This document shows positions 1-10,634 of a DNA stretch of 64,000 nt, one piece after another (position 1 is the first letter of the stretch; every line of letters starts with the position of its first letter). This DNA comes from Sphaerulina vaccinii (Eukaryota; Ascomycota; Dothideomycetes; Mycosphaerellales; Mycosphaerellaceae). A program made the translations under genes and the position numbers. A model generated the notes under the pieces. The model searched no databases and was not told the origin of the DNA. It saw only the letters and a program-made list of their open reading frames with translations. Location of the stretch: contig JAKUDP010000013.1 in NCBI GenBank assembly GCA_022570795.1, forward strand, positions 930,001 through 994,000, read 5' to 3'.

Positions 1-895
1 GCATCGACTCCGGCGTTGTCAGTCGTTGATTTGGACTTCGATCGGAACTGGTCAGCGCCGAAAAAGCGGCTCCGTTCAGATTCAATTGTGGTGAAGTGTT
101 GGGTGTTGCCCCTTGCTGCAGGACCGGCGAGCTGGTAACATATGAGAGCGGTCTGGCGATGTCCCCCGACTCCTCGAAATCACTTTCTTCATCCTCTTCT
201 TCTTCTTCGTCGTCGTGTTGCAACTGTAGCACAATGTCTGACGCGGCTCTGTTCTGCTGCACTAGCTCTTGCTCGGCTGCTATTGTGGTATTTCGAGCCA
301 CCCTGAACCTTGCACCACCAGGCTCTTCCCGAACTGGCGACACCTCGGAGTGCTGCTGGCGCCGTGACCCATGCACCGAAGAGCGGTGACGCTGAGAACC
401 TCTGCTGCTGTCGCTCGTGGTACTGCTCCTGCTGCTGTACGAGTACGACAGAGGGCGAGCCTGCAGGTGGTGTTGTGTGGGACGGGGTGGTGAGGGTGTT
501 CGCATCGAGTCAGAGTCGCTGTCGAGATCATCGTCGTCGTCTTCGTCCATATCGCTCACTTCGGGATCCGTGGTATAGGCTCCATCTCTGAGGATTGCCA
601 TGGTAGGACTGATGTCCTCCAGTCTGCGCAACACCGCTCCCTCGTCGACCCGATCATCTTGCAACTCTGCCGGCTCCAGATACTGGCGCCCTCTCTTTCT
701 TCGTGGCTCTTCTCTTTCCGCTGCTGCCAACGACAGCGGCCAGTCTGGACGATCATATAGCCCAGTCCCATCCAGCTCCTGCATACTGGTTCGATGCTCG
801 TCAGCATCGATTCGATCGCGAGTGGAAGTCCAGCGCGATATGAGAGCACCTCTGTTACGGGCAGAATGAGCTGGAGAGAATGTTGAAACGGGCAT
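1..895 (-). CDS. Uncharacterised acidic, serine-rich protein, N-terminal part (runs off the left edge)
   Basis: The minus-strand frame is open from an ATG at 895 down to base 1, about 298 codons, and an in-frame TGA lies two codons upstream of that ATG, which fixes the start. I do not recognise the family. The first ~125 residues look ordered, with a conserved-looking stretch reading ELDGTGLYDRPDWPLSLAAA followed by a basic REEPRRKRGR segment and DDRVDEGAVLRRLEDISPTM. After that come an aspartate-rich run (EDDDDD), a long Ser/Arg/Gln-rich low-complexity part and a second acidic run (DDEEEEEDEE). Mixed basic and acidic disordered tracts suggest a nuclear or scaffold protein, but this is only inference. 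The C-terminus is outside the window. No intron is needed in the visible part. Confidence 0.7.
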   Translation of the reverse strand, partial: MPVSTFSPAHSARNRGALISRWTSTRDRIDADEHRTSMQELDGTGLYDRPDWPLSLAAAEREEPRRKRGRQYLEPAELQDDRVDEGAVLRRLEDISPTMAILRDGAYTTDPEVSDMDEDDDDDLDSDSDSMRTPSPPRPTQHHLQARPLSYSYSSRSSTTSDSSRGSQRHRSSVHGSRRQQHSEVSPVREEPGGARFRVARNTTIAAEQELVQQNRAASDIVLQLQHDDEEEEEDEESDFEESGDIARPLSYVTSSPVLQQGATPNTSPQLNLNGAAFSALTSSDRSPNQRLTTPESM

Positions 896-2607
896 GGTTT
901 CTCAAAGCGCTCCGTGCGAATGGGACCTTTCCGTTTCGGCCCCCAATGCATGCAAGATCCTCGTCTTCTGGAGCACGAGTGGTCTGAGAGCACAAGCAGG
1001 CACTGAACCTTAACTGCTATACTTCAGATGTCGAAAGCATGGCCGAGCTAGCAGAGTCGTGGTCCGTTTCTTACTCTTGTCGTCCGTTCGTTTGTTCGAG
1101 GAGAACACCGCGTTGATCTTGGGTAGGCATGCAGAGCACTGACTGGCTGCTGACTGCTAGACAAGCCTCTCACGGGTCATGCTGCATGTCGAGGCGTATA
1201 CAATGTACCTCTATGGAGACAAGGCTGCAGCAGCACTGGAGTACTGGAGACAAGAAAAAGTCGTGCGCCTCGATTCATCTAGCACCGGTACTTGTGATGC
1301 CAGTCCCGGCTGTATTGGGTGGTGATCGGGAAGGAAACGGCCTTGAAGAACGTGAAAAGGCGTGGCGAGTACCCAGTCAGACTTCGCAGATTCGCAGAGT
1401 TGCGCAAAAGCTATGCATGCCCAGGGAGCTGGCGCCATGGGGCTAGTCCGTGACCAGTGAACGGAGCCGTATGGTGGTAGGGTCTTCGTATTTCCACCAA
1501 ACCGATGGATCACATCTGCAGCAACGATACGACATCGTGTCGGCACGTTTATGACATTGACCAACAGCTGCGAACGTCTACCGTCTTCCATATCGTTATA
1601 CGGTCATGCAAGAGGGTGTATCTTCTATTCCCAAGATGTCGACTTGGGATGAAACACGATCAACCGCTACTCTTGGTTGATCAATGCAGGGTTCTGGCCG
1701 TAGTGGGCTATAAATACAATGTTGACAATGTGGAGAAGAAGTCAACTGCAGCCGATGCGCCGATGCGGCCGTACAACTTGCAAGAAACGACTCCTGTCCA
1801 TCTCTCGTCACATATTCGACTTCAAGCTGAGTCGCGTCGGTTTCTATCATCAAGAGAACTGCATAGCAACGAGATGAGACATTGAATGTCGCCAAGCTGA
1901 TGCTTTCTTGTTCCCGATCACAAGCCTCATCCGGCGACAGATCTTGCCACAGCTGCCACAGCACAGGAAGTCTCTCGGACAGACACCCCAGGATCACCTT
2001 CTAGAAGAGCACTCCTCCTCGACAAGCTTTTGCAGTTCCATGATATTGAGCGAAGCGTGCTACGAAAGCGGTAATATTTCGGACGAACATAGCCAATGGC
2101 AATTCCTCGACTCAATAGTCCATTTATTTGGTTGTTGTGATGGCTGACAGAGTGGGAGCAGTGGTGTTCATACAACAACAAACTGAGTCAGCTCTGGCTT
2201 CGATAGCGCTCACATACTTCTTACTTCAGACCCAAGATATGGTCAGAATGCTCCGGTGCTGTCGTGACAGGCAGGAGATGCCAAAATACAGAGAAAGCAT
2301 TACAAACAATACTGTATCTCTCCTGATTGACGAGGCACCGCCCCTGATCCTGCTGCCCGAGGAGCTGATTATGCCACGAAGATCCTCTCGCCACATGGGC
2401 ACCTTGGACGCGTCTTTTCATATCGAAGTCTCGCAGAACGATTCCTTTCTCGCACAGCGAGTCACGATGCGAAATGAGGACACTCATCACTGCCGGCAGT
2501 ATTGGCAGGCTATAAACATACATGTGCCTGATCTGAATAAAACATAAGTACTAGAGTACTGCATATGGCTCTTCGATCACCTCACTCATACGCACCAGTC
2601 CATCAGG
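896..2607. other. Intergenic, no supported gene
   Basis: About 1.7 kb with only short, mutually overlapping open frames on both strands (longest about 139 codons). None has a recognisable motif, plausible composition or splice continuity. I see no RNA gene or obvious repeat here. Confidence 0.5.
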
Positions 2608-3123
2608 ATGTCTAGCCAAGACCGCACACATCGCCAACGACACCGCAAGCAGCGCCTTCCCACGTCCAGAAGCGTGCCACATCTCAAGCTCTACCAACCA
2701 GAATCTGAATGCCACGGCCTCGGAATCTCTGTCAACATTCAAGACCCAACAGAAGATCGCATCGGCCCAAGACAAAGACAGGATCACTCAAATTCTCGAT
2801 CAAGATCTCCTACGCCGCCTACAAGCCCTACCAATCCAACTTCACCGAGATGGACACTACCTCGAAGCATATCTTCGAGATGGTCCTTTCCACTTCCCGC
2901 CACAACGTCTTGGGCTGTGACTAAAGCATTCAATCCAACGCCACCTATACCAGAAAAGTGGCCTATCACGACAGCTGCGGAGCCGACGTTCTCCGATGAT
3001 CAGGTCAAGCGGGAGCGATATAGCTATGTCGAGATATCGTCGAAGACAGAGGATGTCTATTGTACTACATGGTTCAGTCGACAGTTGCGGAAGTTGAGGA
3101 GGCGGCTGCGTGGGCAATATTGA
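2608..3123 (+). CDS. Small Pro/Ser/Arg-rich hypothetical protein
   Basis: A 171-residue open frame with an ATG start. The N-terminus is basic (MSSQDRTHRQRHRKQR). A Ser/Pro/Thr-rich linker with SRSPTPPTSPTNPTSPRW follows around residues 65-82, and the C-terminus is basic (FSRQLRKLRRRLRGQY). Composition is coherent along its length and unlike random frames nearby, but there is no known domain. It might be one exon of a larger gene or a lineage-specific protein. Other frames over the same bases are shorter and less protein-like. Confidence 0.4.
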   Translation: MSSQDRTHRQRHRKQRLPTSRSVPHLKLYQPESECHGLGISVNIQDPTEDRIGPRQRQDHSNSRSRSPTPPTSPTNPTSPRWTLPRSISSRWSFPLPATTSWAVTKAFNPTPPIPEKWPITTAAEPTFSDDQVKRERYSYVEISSKTEDVYCTTWFSRQLRKLRRRLRGQY

Positions 3124-3189
3124 TTGTCAGAAGCTTCGTTCAAGTAACAATACAGCGGTCATATCTTTGCTCGTCGTCGCTGCCATCTG

Positions 3190-4260
3190 ATTAAGGTATA
3201 TTAGCGAGTATGGTCGTGAGTCCTTCAACAGTCGTCATTGGTCTAGTCTCGGGGCCTTCGTAGTATTTGATCACTGTGCGGTCAAGCGCGGTTATTTGCT
3301 CTCCTCGTGTTAGCTTTTACATCGCCTCCTCGCTGTCAAGTTAGGTATACATACAAGCCTACTTGCGCCATCTCCAATAGTCGTCCTTGGTCTAGCGGTA
3401 TGCTTGCAAGTCGCCATTGTAAGATGGTGCTGAATTGAGCAGGACCCTTGAACTTTGAAGGGCCAAAAGCCTTCGAAGAACTCGCTCCATACGCCATTCG
3501 TCAAAGGGCGATTGTTCCGCCTGTCGATGCCTCATGTTACTGTTCTTTTGCTCAAAGTTACTGTGAGTTGTTCGCATTCATATACTCCAGAGTCTTTGAC
3601 GTTTTCATCAGTCGTCCTTGGTGTGGCGGTAAGCTTGTAAGTCGCCATTGTAAGATGGTGCCGATAAAGCATGACTTGACTCCAAATGCCGTAGTTTACA
3701 AGGCCTAGATACGTCTTCATCTCAAGTGCGCCGTGATAAGACGGGCGATTGTTTCGCACTTCGGAAGCTCGTTTTCGTGCTTTTGCTCAAGGTCACTGCG
3801 AAGTATTAGCACTCATATATTCCAGAACTTGAGATACCTTCCACAGCCGTCCGTAGTCTAGCGGTCGGTCCGTAAGTCGCTGCCGTATGGTGGTGCTAGA
3901 TCGAACAAATGCTGCGAGCTCCATAGTCTAGGTCAATGTGGCCTGCTTGCGTTCTGCACCTACTCACCGTATGGGCGCGGGCATGGTTTGCCTTTTGGTG
4001 TCCAATAGCTGAGTCTGAACTCTAGACTTTCTCTTTCACCCAACGTCACTGCCGTATAATGAGGATACATCAACAGGTATGATCTCGTCTCCTTCAACTG
4101 TCGTCAATGGTTTAGTGGTATATCAGTAAGTCGTTGTTTATGATGATGCTAAAACGAAGCAAAACTCTACCTTGAATTCCGAAGGTCAACAGACCTGCGT
4201 TTCGAGTTGTTGGCGGAGGCGACCGTTTTTGCTGCATTGGAAGTCTTCTGCATTGCGTAC
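3190..4260. repeat. Diverged tandem repeat block, ~230-250 bp units with a tRNA-like core
   Basis: Five related units start near 3225, 3378, 3612, 3847 and 4098. Each has a core close to GTCGTCCTTGGTCTAGCGGT, followed by a conserved GCAAGTCGCC-type motif and then a GGTGCTxAAT-type motif. The core resembles a Pol III A box. Flanks also repeat: TTTTGCTCAAAGTTACTG near 3549 matches TTTTGCTCAAGGTCACTG near 3780, and CATATACTCCAG matches CATATATTCCAG. No good B box (GGTTCGANNCC) follows, so these are not intact tRNA genes. The best description is a tandemly duplicated, decayed tRNA-related or SINE-like sequence. The first unit is incomplete. Confidence 0.6.
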
Positions 4261-4603
4261 AATTATGTGGTTCCGAAGCAGGTGAATGTTTGACCAAGTT
4301 TTGTACAATTTCGAAGTTGGGAGACTTGTGTCTTCTATGTTACACTGATGGTCTGTTCCTTGTTTTGCCACAGCTATGTGTTGATCTCCTGGAGCCTGCG
4401 ATTCGGACACGGCGTGAGAGTACCGCTGGAGAGGCATGGGCATGGTCTCTATCTGTCAACCATTGCGTGCGCGGTACACGACACGTCTCGTGAGAATCAA
4501 CAAGAGGCTCCTTGACCTGGTCATATTCTGGGGCGAAGCAGCAAGTTATCACCGGAGCTGCGACGACCTCATATCAGGCTCTTCAAATCTGCATCGATTC
4601 CGC

Positions 4604-5689
4604 TCATACCGGACTCTGCCCTCCACCTAGCAGACCCTTCGCCTTCGCTCTCTCTTCCTTCCTCAGCTTTGCAAGTGTCGTCTCCTCCGTCGTGCCCCAA
4701 GCTCTCCACTCTCCCAGCACACCTTTAATGAGCGTTCGCTCAATCACAAAGTACTCGACCATAGTCTTCATGTTTTTCCTCTGCTCCACCTCTTCATCAA
4801 AGTCCACGATCTCCTTCCCATCTCTATCAACAGGAATCTCGGCGATCACCATCTTTCCACTGGCAGGATCCTTCGCTCGCCTCCTCTGATAGCTCAACAA
4901 TGACTGCTGAGACTTGATGCGTACCACAGCTTGTATGATCCCCGTCCGTTCCGTGTTTGGACTCTTCATATCCGGCATCGCGAACTTGAAAGACACACAT
5001 TCCGGGCTGCCCATGTACTTGTGCAGTTTCCATCTCATATGCGTGTTAGGTGCTCTCTGCGCTATCCTTCCCTTCAGAGAACTCAGCAGTCCAGGCGAAA
5101 GTTTCCCAGCACCTTCCATGGCGCCTAACGCAGCCTCGCCCTCCGCGAAAGCAGTATACATCCCCTCATACAGTCCCTTCGCTATTTTTCCAGCTTTATG
5201 TGTTTCCAGCTTCAGTCGTGGCTTCACGAGCCAGAAAGCCATGAATCGAGACTGTATTAACGTGATCCAGCTTTTGAATTTGTATTTCAGCAACTTCCTT
5301 CTCCCTCTCCAGTCCGAGAAGATGGATGGTAAATTGGCACCCGTGGGTGGGACAAAGGTATCTTGGATGATGCCTATGTAGTCGAGAACTTCGCCCGAAG
5401 CTGTCATGCGTTTCATTGCCGTTTTCTGGGCGAGAGTCATCGATGGTTGCGCTTTTTGGGCGCCGCGACCTGCCATACGGCGGACGCCGACTGCATTTCG
5501 TGATGAAGCATGGAAAGAACGTATTCGTTGGTCATCTTGTGCCTGTCGAAGATTTTGGTGGCGGAAGGCTAGTATGCATGTTGGCTGATGGGTTTGAGAG
5601 CGGAGCGGAGCGGAGAGGAGGGAGGTGCAGAGACGTTTCGACATTGCAAGAGGAGGTAGAGGAGAAAGTAGGAGTCTGGACATGAGCAT
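4604..5689 (-). CDS. MBA1/mL45-like mitochondrial inner-membrane ribosome-associated protein (Tim44-like domain)
   Basis: A single-exon frame of 361 residues. The N-terminus is rich in Arg, Ser and Leu without acids (MLMSRLLLSPLPPLAMSKRL), as in a mitochondrial presequence, and a second likely processing region has RSFHASSRNAVGVRRMAGRG. Residues ~95-330 match the pattern of fungal MBA1/mL45 proteins: a short VPPTG segment, a basic RGRRKLLKYKFKSW helix, then WKLHKYMGSPECVSFKFAMP, VVRIKSQQSLLSYQ and a VEYFVIERTL segment near the end. In this family the protein helps dock the mitoribosome at the inner membrane for Oxa1-dependent insertion. ATGs at 5689 and 5683 are both possible starts. Family assignment is from recalled patterns, not a search. 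Confidence 0.75.
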   Translation of the reverse strand: MLMSRLLLSPLPPLAMSKRLCTSLLSAPLRSQTHQPTCILAFRHQNLRQAQDDQRIRSFHASSRNAVGVRRMAGRGAQKAQPSMTLAQKTAMKRMTASGEVLDYIGIIQDTFVPPTGANLPSIFSDWRGRRKLLKYKFKSWITLIQSRFMAFWLVKPRLKLETHKAGKIAKGLYEGMYTAFAEGEAALGAMEGAGKLSPGLLSSLKGRIAQRAPNTHMRWKLHKYMGSPECVSFKFAMPDMKSPNTERTGIIQAVVRIKSQQSLLSYQRRRAKDPASGKMVIAEIPVDRDGKEIVDFDEEVEQRKNMKTMVEYFVIERTLIKGVLGEWRAWGTTEETTLAKLRKEERAKAKGLLGGGQSPV

Positions 5690-6266
5690 CGTATGGTATC
5701 GTATGGTATAGAATATCGGAGGTCTGCTTTCTGCACGGACCAGGACGCGACTTCACATTCCCGATTCTCTTTTGGACTTGCCGAACATCAACACCAACAT
5801 GACCTTCAACACCATCAGTTCACAGACGACAGTGTCTGCACAGCGGCAACGACGGTCTCGTCTACAAGAACAGTCAGCTGTCCACAGGCGTCAATTTGTC
5901 TCGTCGCGTGCGTGAAACTTCTTACGAATACAAGCCTGAAGAAGAGAGAACCTCATCCTCACTACTTTCACCAATGCAATGGCGAAATGCCTGCACGAAG
6001 GCAGCTCAGCGACAGCAGTGGCTTCCGCATCTGGGTTTCCTGCCAAGCGTCAGGCGACCTCAGGCTATCGCAGCAGAGATGGGGAAGCAACAGCGGTTCG
6101 CAAGAAGTCAAACTGATGTAAGAGTAGGTGGTAAGTTCAAAGTAAGCCAAGGCCGCTGGTAGTCATTTTCAAGATTTGACGCTGTGAGGGAACCTCTACT
6201 TATACAGGGTCGAGGTTTTTCACCCCTCCCGTACATCTTAATACTCCAACTCACAGCTTCGACACA
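5690..6266. other. Divergent intergenic region
   Basis: Between the oppositely oriented mitochondrial gene and the next plus-strand gene. Short plus-strand frames here (e.g. 5693-6121) have no motif and are probably untranslated. The region must hold both promoters. I see no clear TATA box. Confidence 0.4.
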
Positions 6267-6740
6267 ATGGCCAAACACAAAAGGGCAGGCAGAGGCCAAG
6301 GCAAGACTACTTGCACCACGAACGACGCAACAGTAGCAGCAAATGAACCCGTCACGCTCTCTGACCTTCGAAAGAACGACCGCCTATGGTTCAAGATCCT
6401 ACTCCTCATCTACGACTTCCACCACCAAAAGCAAGAGAGCAGCAAGAGCCGAACTGATGAGATCATCGACCCGATCTACATAGGGATGCCGTACTTTACG
6501 TCCGAAGAGGCCGACACCATCAAGACGGCCTTTGTGGATGACACGCAATCTCAGACGCTTGAAGCACTGATACAGGCGACACTCGAGGAGCGTCAGCGAA
6601 CGACAATCACCCACATCTTCCCCTGTGGTCCGCATGATATGGTCCCGGTATATCTGTCCTGCTTTGGAATCGAAAAAGCAGAGATCACAGATACGAAGTT
6701 CGTGCCAAGAGCTGCGCGATGTGGACTTCAGGTCGATTGA
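6267..6740 (+). CDS. Hypothetical protein, 157 residues
   Basis: ATG in a good context (cacaATGgcc). Basic N-terminus (MAKHKRAGRGQGK), then a charged body with FKILLLIYDFHHQKQES and DDTQSQTLEALIQATLEERQ that should form helices, ending in a cysteine-containing tail. No domain is recognised. It is similar in style to short fungal orphan proteins encoded near larger genes. Uninterrupted and with sensible composition, so probably coding. Confidence 0.55.
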   Translation: MAKHKRAGRGQGKTTCTTNDATVAANEPVTLSDLRKNDRLWFKILLLIYDFHHQKQESSKSRTDEIIDPIYIGMPYFTSEEADTIKTAFVDDTQSQTLEALIQATLEERQRTTITHIFPCGPHDMVPVYLSCFGIEKAEITDTKFVPRAARCGLQVD

Positions 6741-6960
6741 ACGATTCTCAAGTCATCATGACTCGCGAAAGTGTGCAGTACAGAGAATTTAGTCTTCGCA
6801 GCACTGCTTGGTCCATGGCACGTGGAAATCGGAGTCACTACGAAGTCAACCAGACCTCACAATAAATTCTAGCCAGAACCACGCCTGGCTCGCACTTCAA
6901 CATACTGCAACATCAACATATCAACATATCAGCAAATCAGCGAATAACAAGTCAGCCGCG

Positions 6961-9063
6961 ATGCTGCACGAGGCTCCAACGCCAGATTCGCCCCTGGATG
7001 CATCCAACATGCCACTGGCGAAAATCAGCCGCGACTGTGCTGAACCAAGCAGCAACACTCATCACACAGATCCACAGAGTGACGCTCTCGAGGACGACGG
7101 TTTATGGCTAGATGAGGAACCGTTGAGAATGAGTGAAGAAAATAGAGCCTTCTTCCTAGGACTTGTTGCTCGGATAAAAGAATCGACCGCACCACTCGAT
7201 GGCAGTACACCGTGCGAGCACAAAGAACATGACTCTTCGGGCGATAAGCTACCCACATCGCGCAATCTGACGCCAGCCAGGCGCGATGTTCAAGTGTGTC
7301 GTTCGCTGGTGCACAACGAACCGCACATCCTTGTGCGTAACAGGCCAGGCTGCGGACTGCCACGAGAGCGTCCATCAAGTATGACGGGCCGCAAGCGCAA
7401 GCACCATGGGACTCACCAAGACGCACACGCTAATCTGCTCATAAGGGAACATGAAGCTATTGCAGTTGTAGCCACTGCTGATGTTATCAGCTCTTCACGG
7501 CCGGATCAACACACGAAGCTCCTGAACAATCATACTCTGATCGTATCACATCGAGCGGAAGATACTGGCGTCCAAGACTCGCATTTGTCCGTTGACGCTG
7601 CTGTGAATCCTCCTCCACTGGACACATCAGCGGGACTTATGCGTGCTGTGCTGAATCACTATGCCAGTAACGGTGGCTCCGTGCCTCTGAAGACGCATGT
7701 TGGGTGGTATGCTGGACTGCTTCGAGCTTATTACCAGCAAGACTCACCAGGTGACGCCGCATCCATGACCGAGGAAAACCTCTGCCGATATGTCCATCTT
7801 GTCAGCGCCCCTAAGATGCTGCTTCGCGCTGGCAGTGGCATGCAGAGGAATGGATGCAATCTTTTCAGTGTGCTTACTGCACAGATCGAAAGTTTCCCGG
7901 ACAATGCCTTCGAGAGTGCCATCCGCGACACAGACTTGACTACATTGAAACCCACTTCCCAGCAGTCGATTTTCGTCAAGTCGTTCTGGCTCAAGTATCT
8001 ACCCGCGGACGTCAGTGGTGAAGACAGGGAAACCACTGCCAAGACTCATGCCGATGCACCATTGTACGATATCGATGGCCGCAAGCGCTTCCACTACACG
8101 CTGCAGACTATACTTTCAAAAGCGACGCGCACTCTCTTCGCACACTGCTCGAAGTGGAATGGCCTGCAGGAGCGATGGAGCAAGCATGGCGGCACAAGGA
8201 AGACGAATATGGACAAATTATGGAAAGAGGCTGAAGAAGTTCAGAGCCAGCCGGACTTCGAGAGACTGGTCCGTGACATGAACGCAATCTCAGATCGCAC
8301 CGAGTACCGACTCGTGAAACTTGCGCAGCTGCTTCGGTACTTCGGTAGAGGCAAATGCAATCTTCTAGAAATCCACCTGGCCTGGCTTGCGAGGAGTGCG
8401 TTGGAGGGGACAACTCGCATGTGCCGTACGGAACTCAAGGAGTTACCGCCTCTGATTGGTCCAGAGAGGGCCCTAGATCTCGCGTTCAGAGAGTACCAGT
8501 CCACTAAGACCGCAGCCAAGCCCTTGTACGACTTCGACGATCTTATCGAGAAACTCACCGGTCTGGAAGAACCTGAGCCTGTCTCGCCAGGGTTTAGGCG
8601 CCCGTCCTGGAGCCGTGTCTGGGCTTACGACGCACTGAAATATATGAATTCTATATGTCTTGATGAGTATGCACGAACCAAAGCGAGTCCCATGGATTAT
8701 AAAGCACCGGCAGAGATTCAATCCGCGCATGTCCTCAACTCGAGCGTGACAGTCCTGGATATCAAGAGCCATCGTCCTACCACACATGTCAAGCCTGTTC
8801 AGTTACGCTTCCGTGGACCAGTTGCTGTCGACAAACACGCATTGGAATATGCGCTACACGAATTGGCTGTTGACGGAGGGACACTGGACAAGGCGCTTAG
8901 CATAACAGGAGGCATTGCCGGTCTGATCAAGCCCATGGAAGTGCAGGCTGCCGTGCCAACGCCTGACAGCCGTAGTAGCGACAGTGTTGGGCACACGGTT
9001 GCTACTGAGACTAAGGAGAACTGCTCGAAAAGACGAAAGCTCGACGTCGATACTGTTTCATAA
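6961..9063 (+). CDS. Uncharacterised fungal protein of about 700 residues
   Basis: The frame is open from 6808 (a TTG), but the first ATG with a coding-like N-terminus is at 6961 (MLHEAPTPDSPLDASNMPLA), giving 700 residues. Residues 1-230 are low complexity and acidic/polar. From ~230 onward the protein looks folded: LDTSAGLMRAVLNHYASNGG, HVGWYAGLLRAYYQQD, EENLCRYVHLVSAPKMLLRA, RFHYTLQTILSKATRTLF and helical segments up to ~610. The C-terminus ends in KENCSKRRKLDVDTVS, with a monopartite nuclear-localisation-like KRRK. I do not recognise the family. No intron is required. Confidence 0.7.
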   Translation: MLHEAPTPDSPLDASNMPLAKISRDCAEPSSNTHHTDPQSDALEDDGLWLDEEPLRMSEENRAFFLGLVARIKESTAPLDGSTPCEHKEHDSSGDKLPTSRNLTPARRDVQVCRSLVHNEPHILVRNRPGCGLPRERPSSMTGRKRKHHGTHQDAHANLLIREHEAIAVVATADVISSSRPDQHTKLLNNHTLIVSHRAEDTGVQDSHLSVDAAVNPPPLDTSAGLMRAVLNHYASNGGSVPLKTHVGWYAGLLRAYYQQDSPGDAASMTEENLCRYVHLVSAPKMLLRAGSGMQRNGCNLFSVLTAQIESFPDNAFESAIRDTDLTTLKPTSQQSIFVKSFWLKYLPADVSGEDRETTAKTHADAPLYDIDGRKRFHYTLQTILSKATRTLFAHCSKWNGLQERWSKHGGTRKTNMDKLWKEAEEVQSQPDFERLVRDMNAISDRTEYRLVKLAQLLRYFGRGKCNLLEIHLAWLARSALEGTTRMCRTELKELPPLIGPERALDLAFREYQSTKTAAKPLYDFDDLIEKLTGLEEPEPVSPGFRRPSWSRVWAYDALKYMNSICLDEYARTKASPMDYKAPAEIQSAHVLNSSVTVLDIKSHRPTTHVKPVQLRFRGPVAVDKHALEYALHELAVDGGTLDKALSITGGIAGLIKPMEVQAAVPTPDSRSSDSVGHTVATETKENCSKRRKLDVDTVS

Positions 9064-10634
9064 GGCTTTCAGCTTCTTGTTACGACGACAAGAAGCATTA
9101 TGGCAGCAAAGTCGGTGAATTGCCCGCTCCAGAATCTGCTCGGCCTCGAAGTGTCATGGTTGATATGTATATAGAGATCAGTGTACTTTTGGTTGGATAA
9201 TCCGATAACTACGCTAGCTCATGTCGGTCAACCAATTCAATCAAGCTGGATTGACTGAATTGACTGGATTGATTGGATTGACTAGATTGATTGATTGGAT
9301 TGATTGGCATGATTGGATTGCCTTGTAGATTCTGCTATATCGTATGCCGTAGCCGCCAAGCCCTGTTCTCATCGAATGCTCTTTCCTCCTTGCCCGACCG
9401 ACTTCTGCTCTTCATCGACATCGATCTCGACATTTCATCTCCATCGACGAAAGCTACATCTGCCTTGTTTCACGATCATGCACACCCGTATACCATAGCG
9501 TTTCTAGGACTAGCTCGAAGCCACCTCGTGGCCGAGTTTCCTTGACCTACGTACAACGATGGTAGGGCAAATAGGGCTCACCTTTCTGCACACAACACAC
9601 ACGGACCGTTCTCCGACCTCTCATACCACGACGCGACGACGACATGCTGGAGGACCGGCTCCGGGTTGACTGTGGGCAGTGACCTTCAGGTCAACGACCA
9701 TTGGCCTCCTTCGGCTTGGGCGAGAGATTGAGGGCACAACAGGGCTATCGTGCGTAGGCTTTTCATCCGCGGACGAATTCGTCCGGACCAAGTTTTATCG
9801 TGAGTACTTCGAAAATCTACATCAATGACAAGCTCTCGAGAAATCTATGCCGCCTTTCGCATCCGAATATCCTGAACCACTTTGTGCTGCGACGCCTCTT
9901 CGATCCTAGGATGCCATCATCTACGAGTGCACTATTTGCCCGAGGCATGCTGTGCACACTGTACGTAACATTCAGCGATTAGTACACACCATCAACGAGA
10001 ATGTGGCGCCCTCTCTACATCGGTTCCGACACTCCGCTACTGTTTCACACGTGGACATCCTTTGCCCTCAGATCTCTGCGATCCTTCGCGTTGGATGAGA
10101 GGAGCCAAGCCTCCGAACAACCAGCAGAACCCGGACTTAGGAACTTCAGCTTGACCACTGGCCGAAGGATGCGTGAAACACAACTCAGCTTACCCTATGC
10201 AGTCCTAGTTTACAGATCCTGCCAGTACGACCACACCGCCCAAATGGTACGGAATCCGGCAGCACGTCACTGGCATTGCAACGCGAGCCCTACTCGCAAG
10301 CACTCCACTAAGCACTAATCATCATGCCACTTTTGCCCTATGCGCGGGCTCGCTGACCCTTCTCACGTACGCTTGGCCTCTCGCCAGACCTCCGGTAGGG
10401 AGCAGGAGCAAAGCGAATGTGGCGTCTAGGGCCAAGTGTTTGGGCGCTTGCGCTGGAAAGGGATCCATGTGTTGGACACACATATACGCGCCCAGCACCT
10501 GAGATGTATAACAGTGATCTGCACATTCTCAATTGCCGCAATTCCCACGGCATATTGGACCACACATCAAGACGTCTCTTCACGAACTTCAAGACGATAA
10601 GCCCTTCGTAGCATCTGGCACATTCTAAACTACA
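9064..10634. other. Intergenic, no supported gene
   Basis: 1.6 kb with small unconvincing frames only. It contains a TTGATTGG-type short tandem repeat and a 16-bp perfect palindrome at 9770-9785 (CGGACGAATTCGTCCG). No RNA gene recognised. Confidence 0.45.
9247..9321 (+). repeat. Imperfect (GGATTGATT)n short tandem repeat
   Basis: About eight imperfect copies of a GGATTGACT/GGATTGATT unit in tandem, 5-9 bp period, directly visible. It lies just downstream of the large hypothetical gene. Confidence 0.85.

Noticed and set aside
2128..2547. 139-codon plus-strand frame
   Set aside because: No recognisable motif, composition not protein-like, and overlapped by an equally open antisense frame.
3378..3450. 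Intact tRNA gene in the tandem block
   Set aside because: The A-box-like core is good, but no T arm or pairing acceptor exists, so it cannot be called a tRNA.
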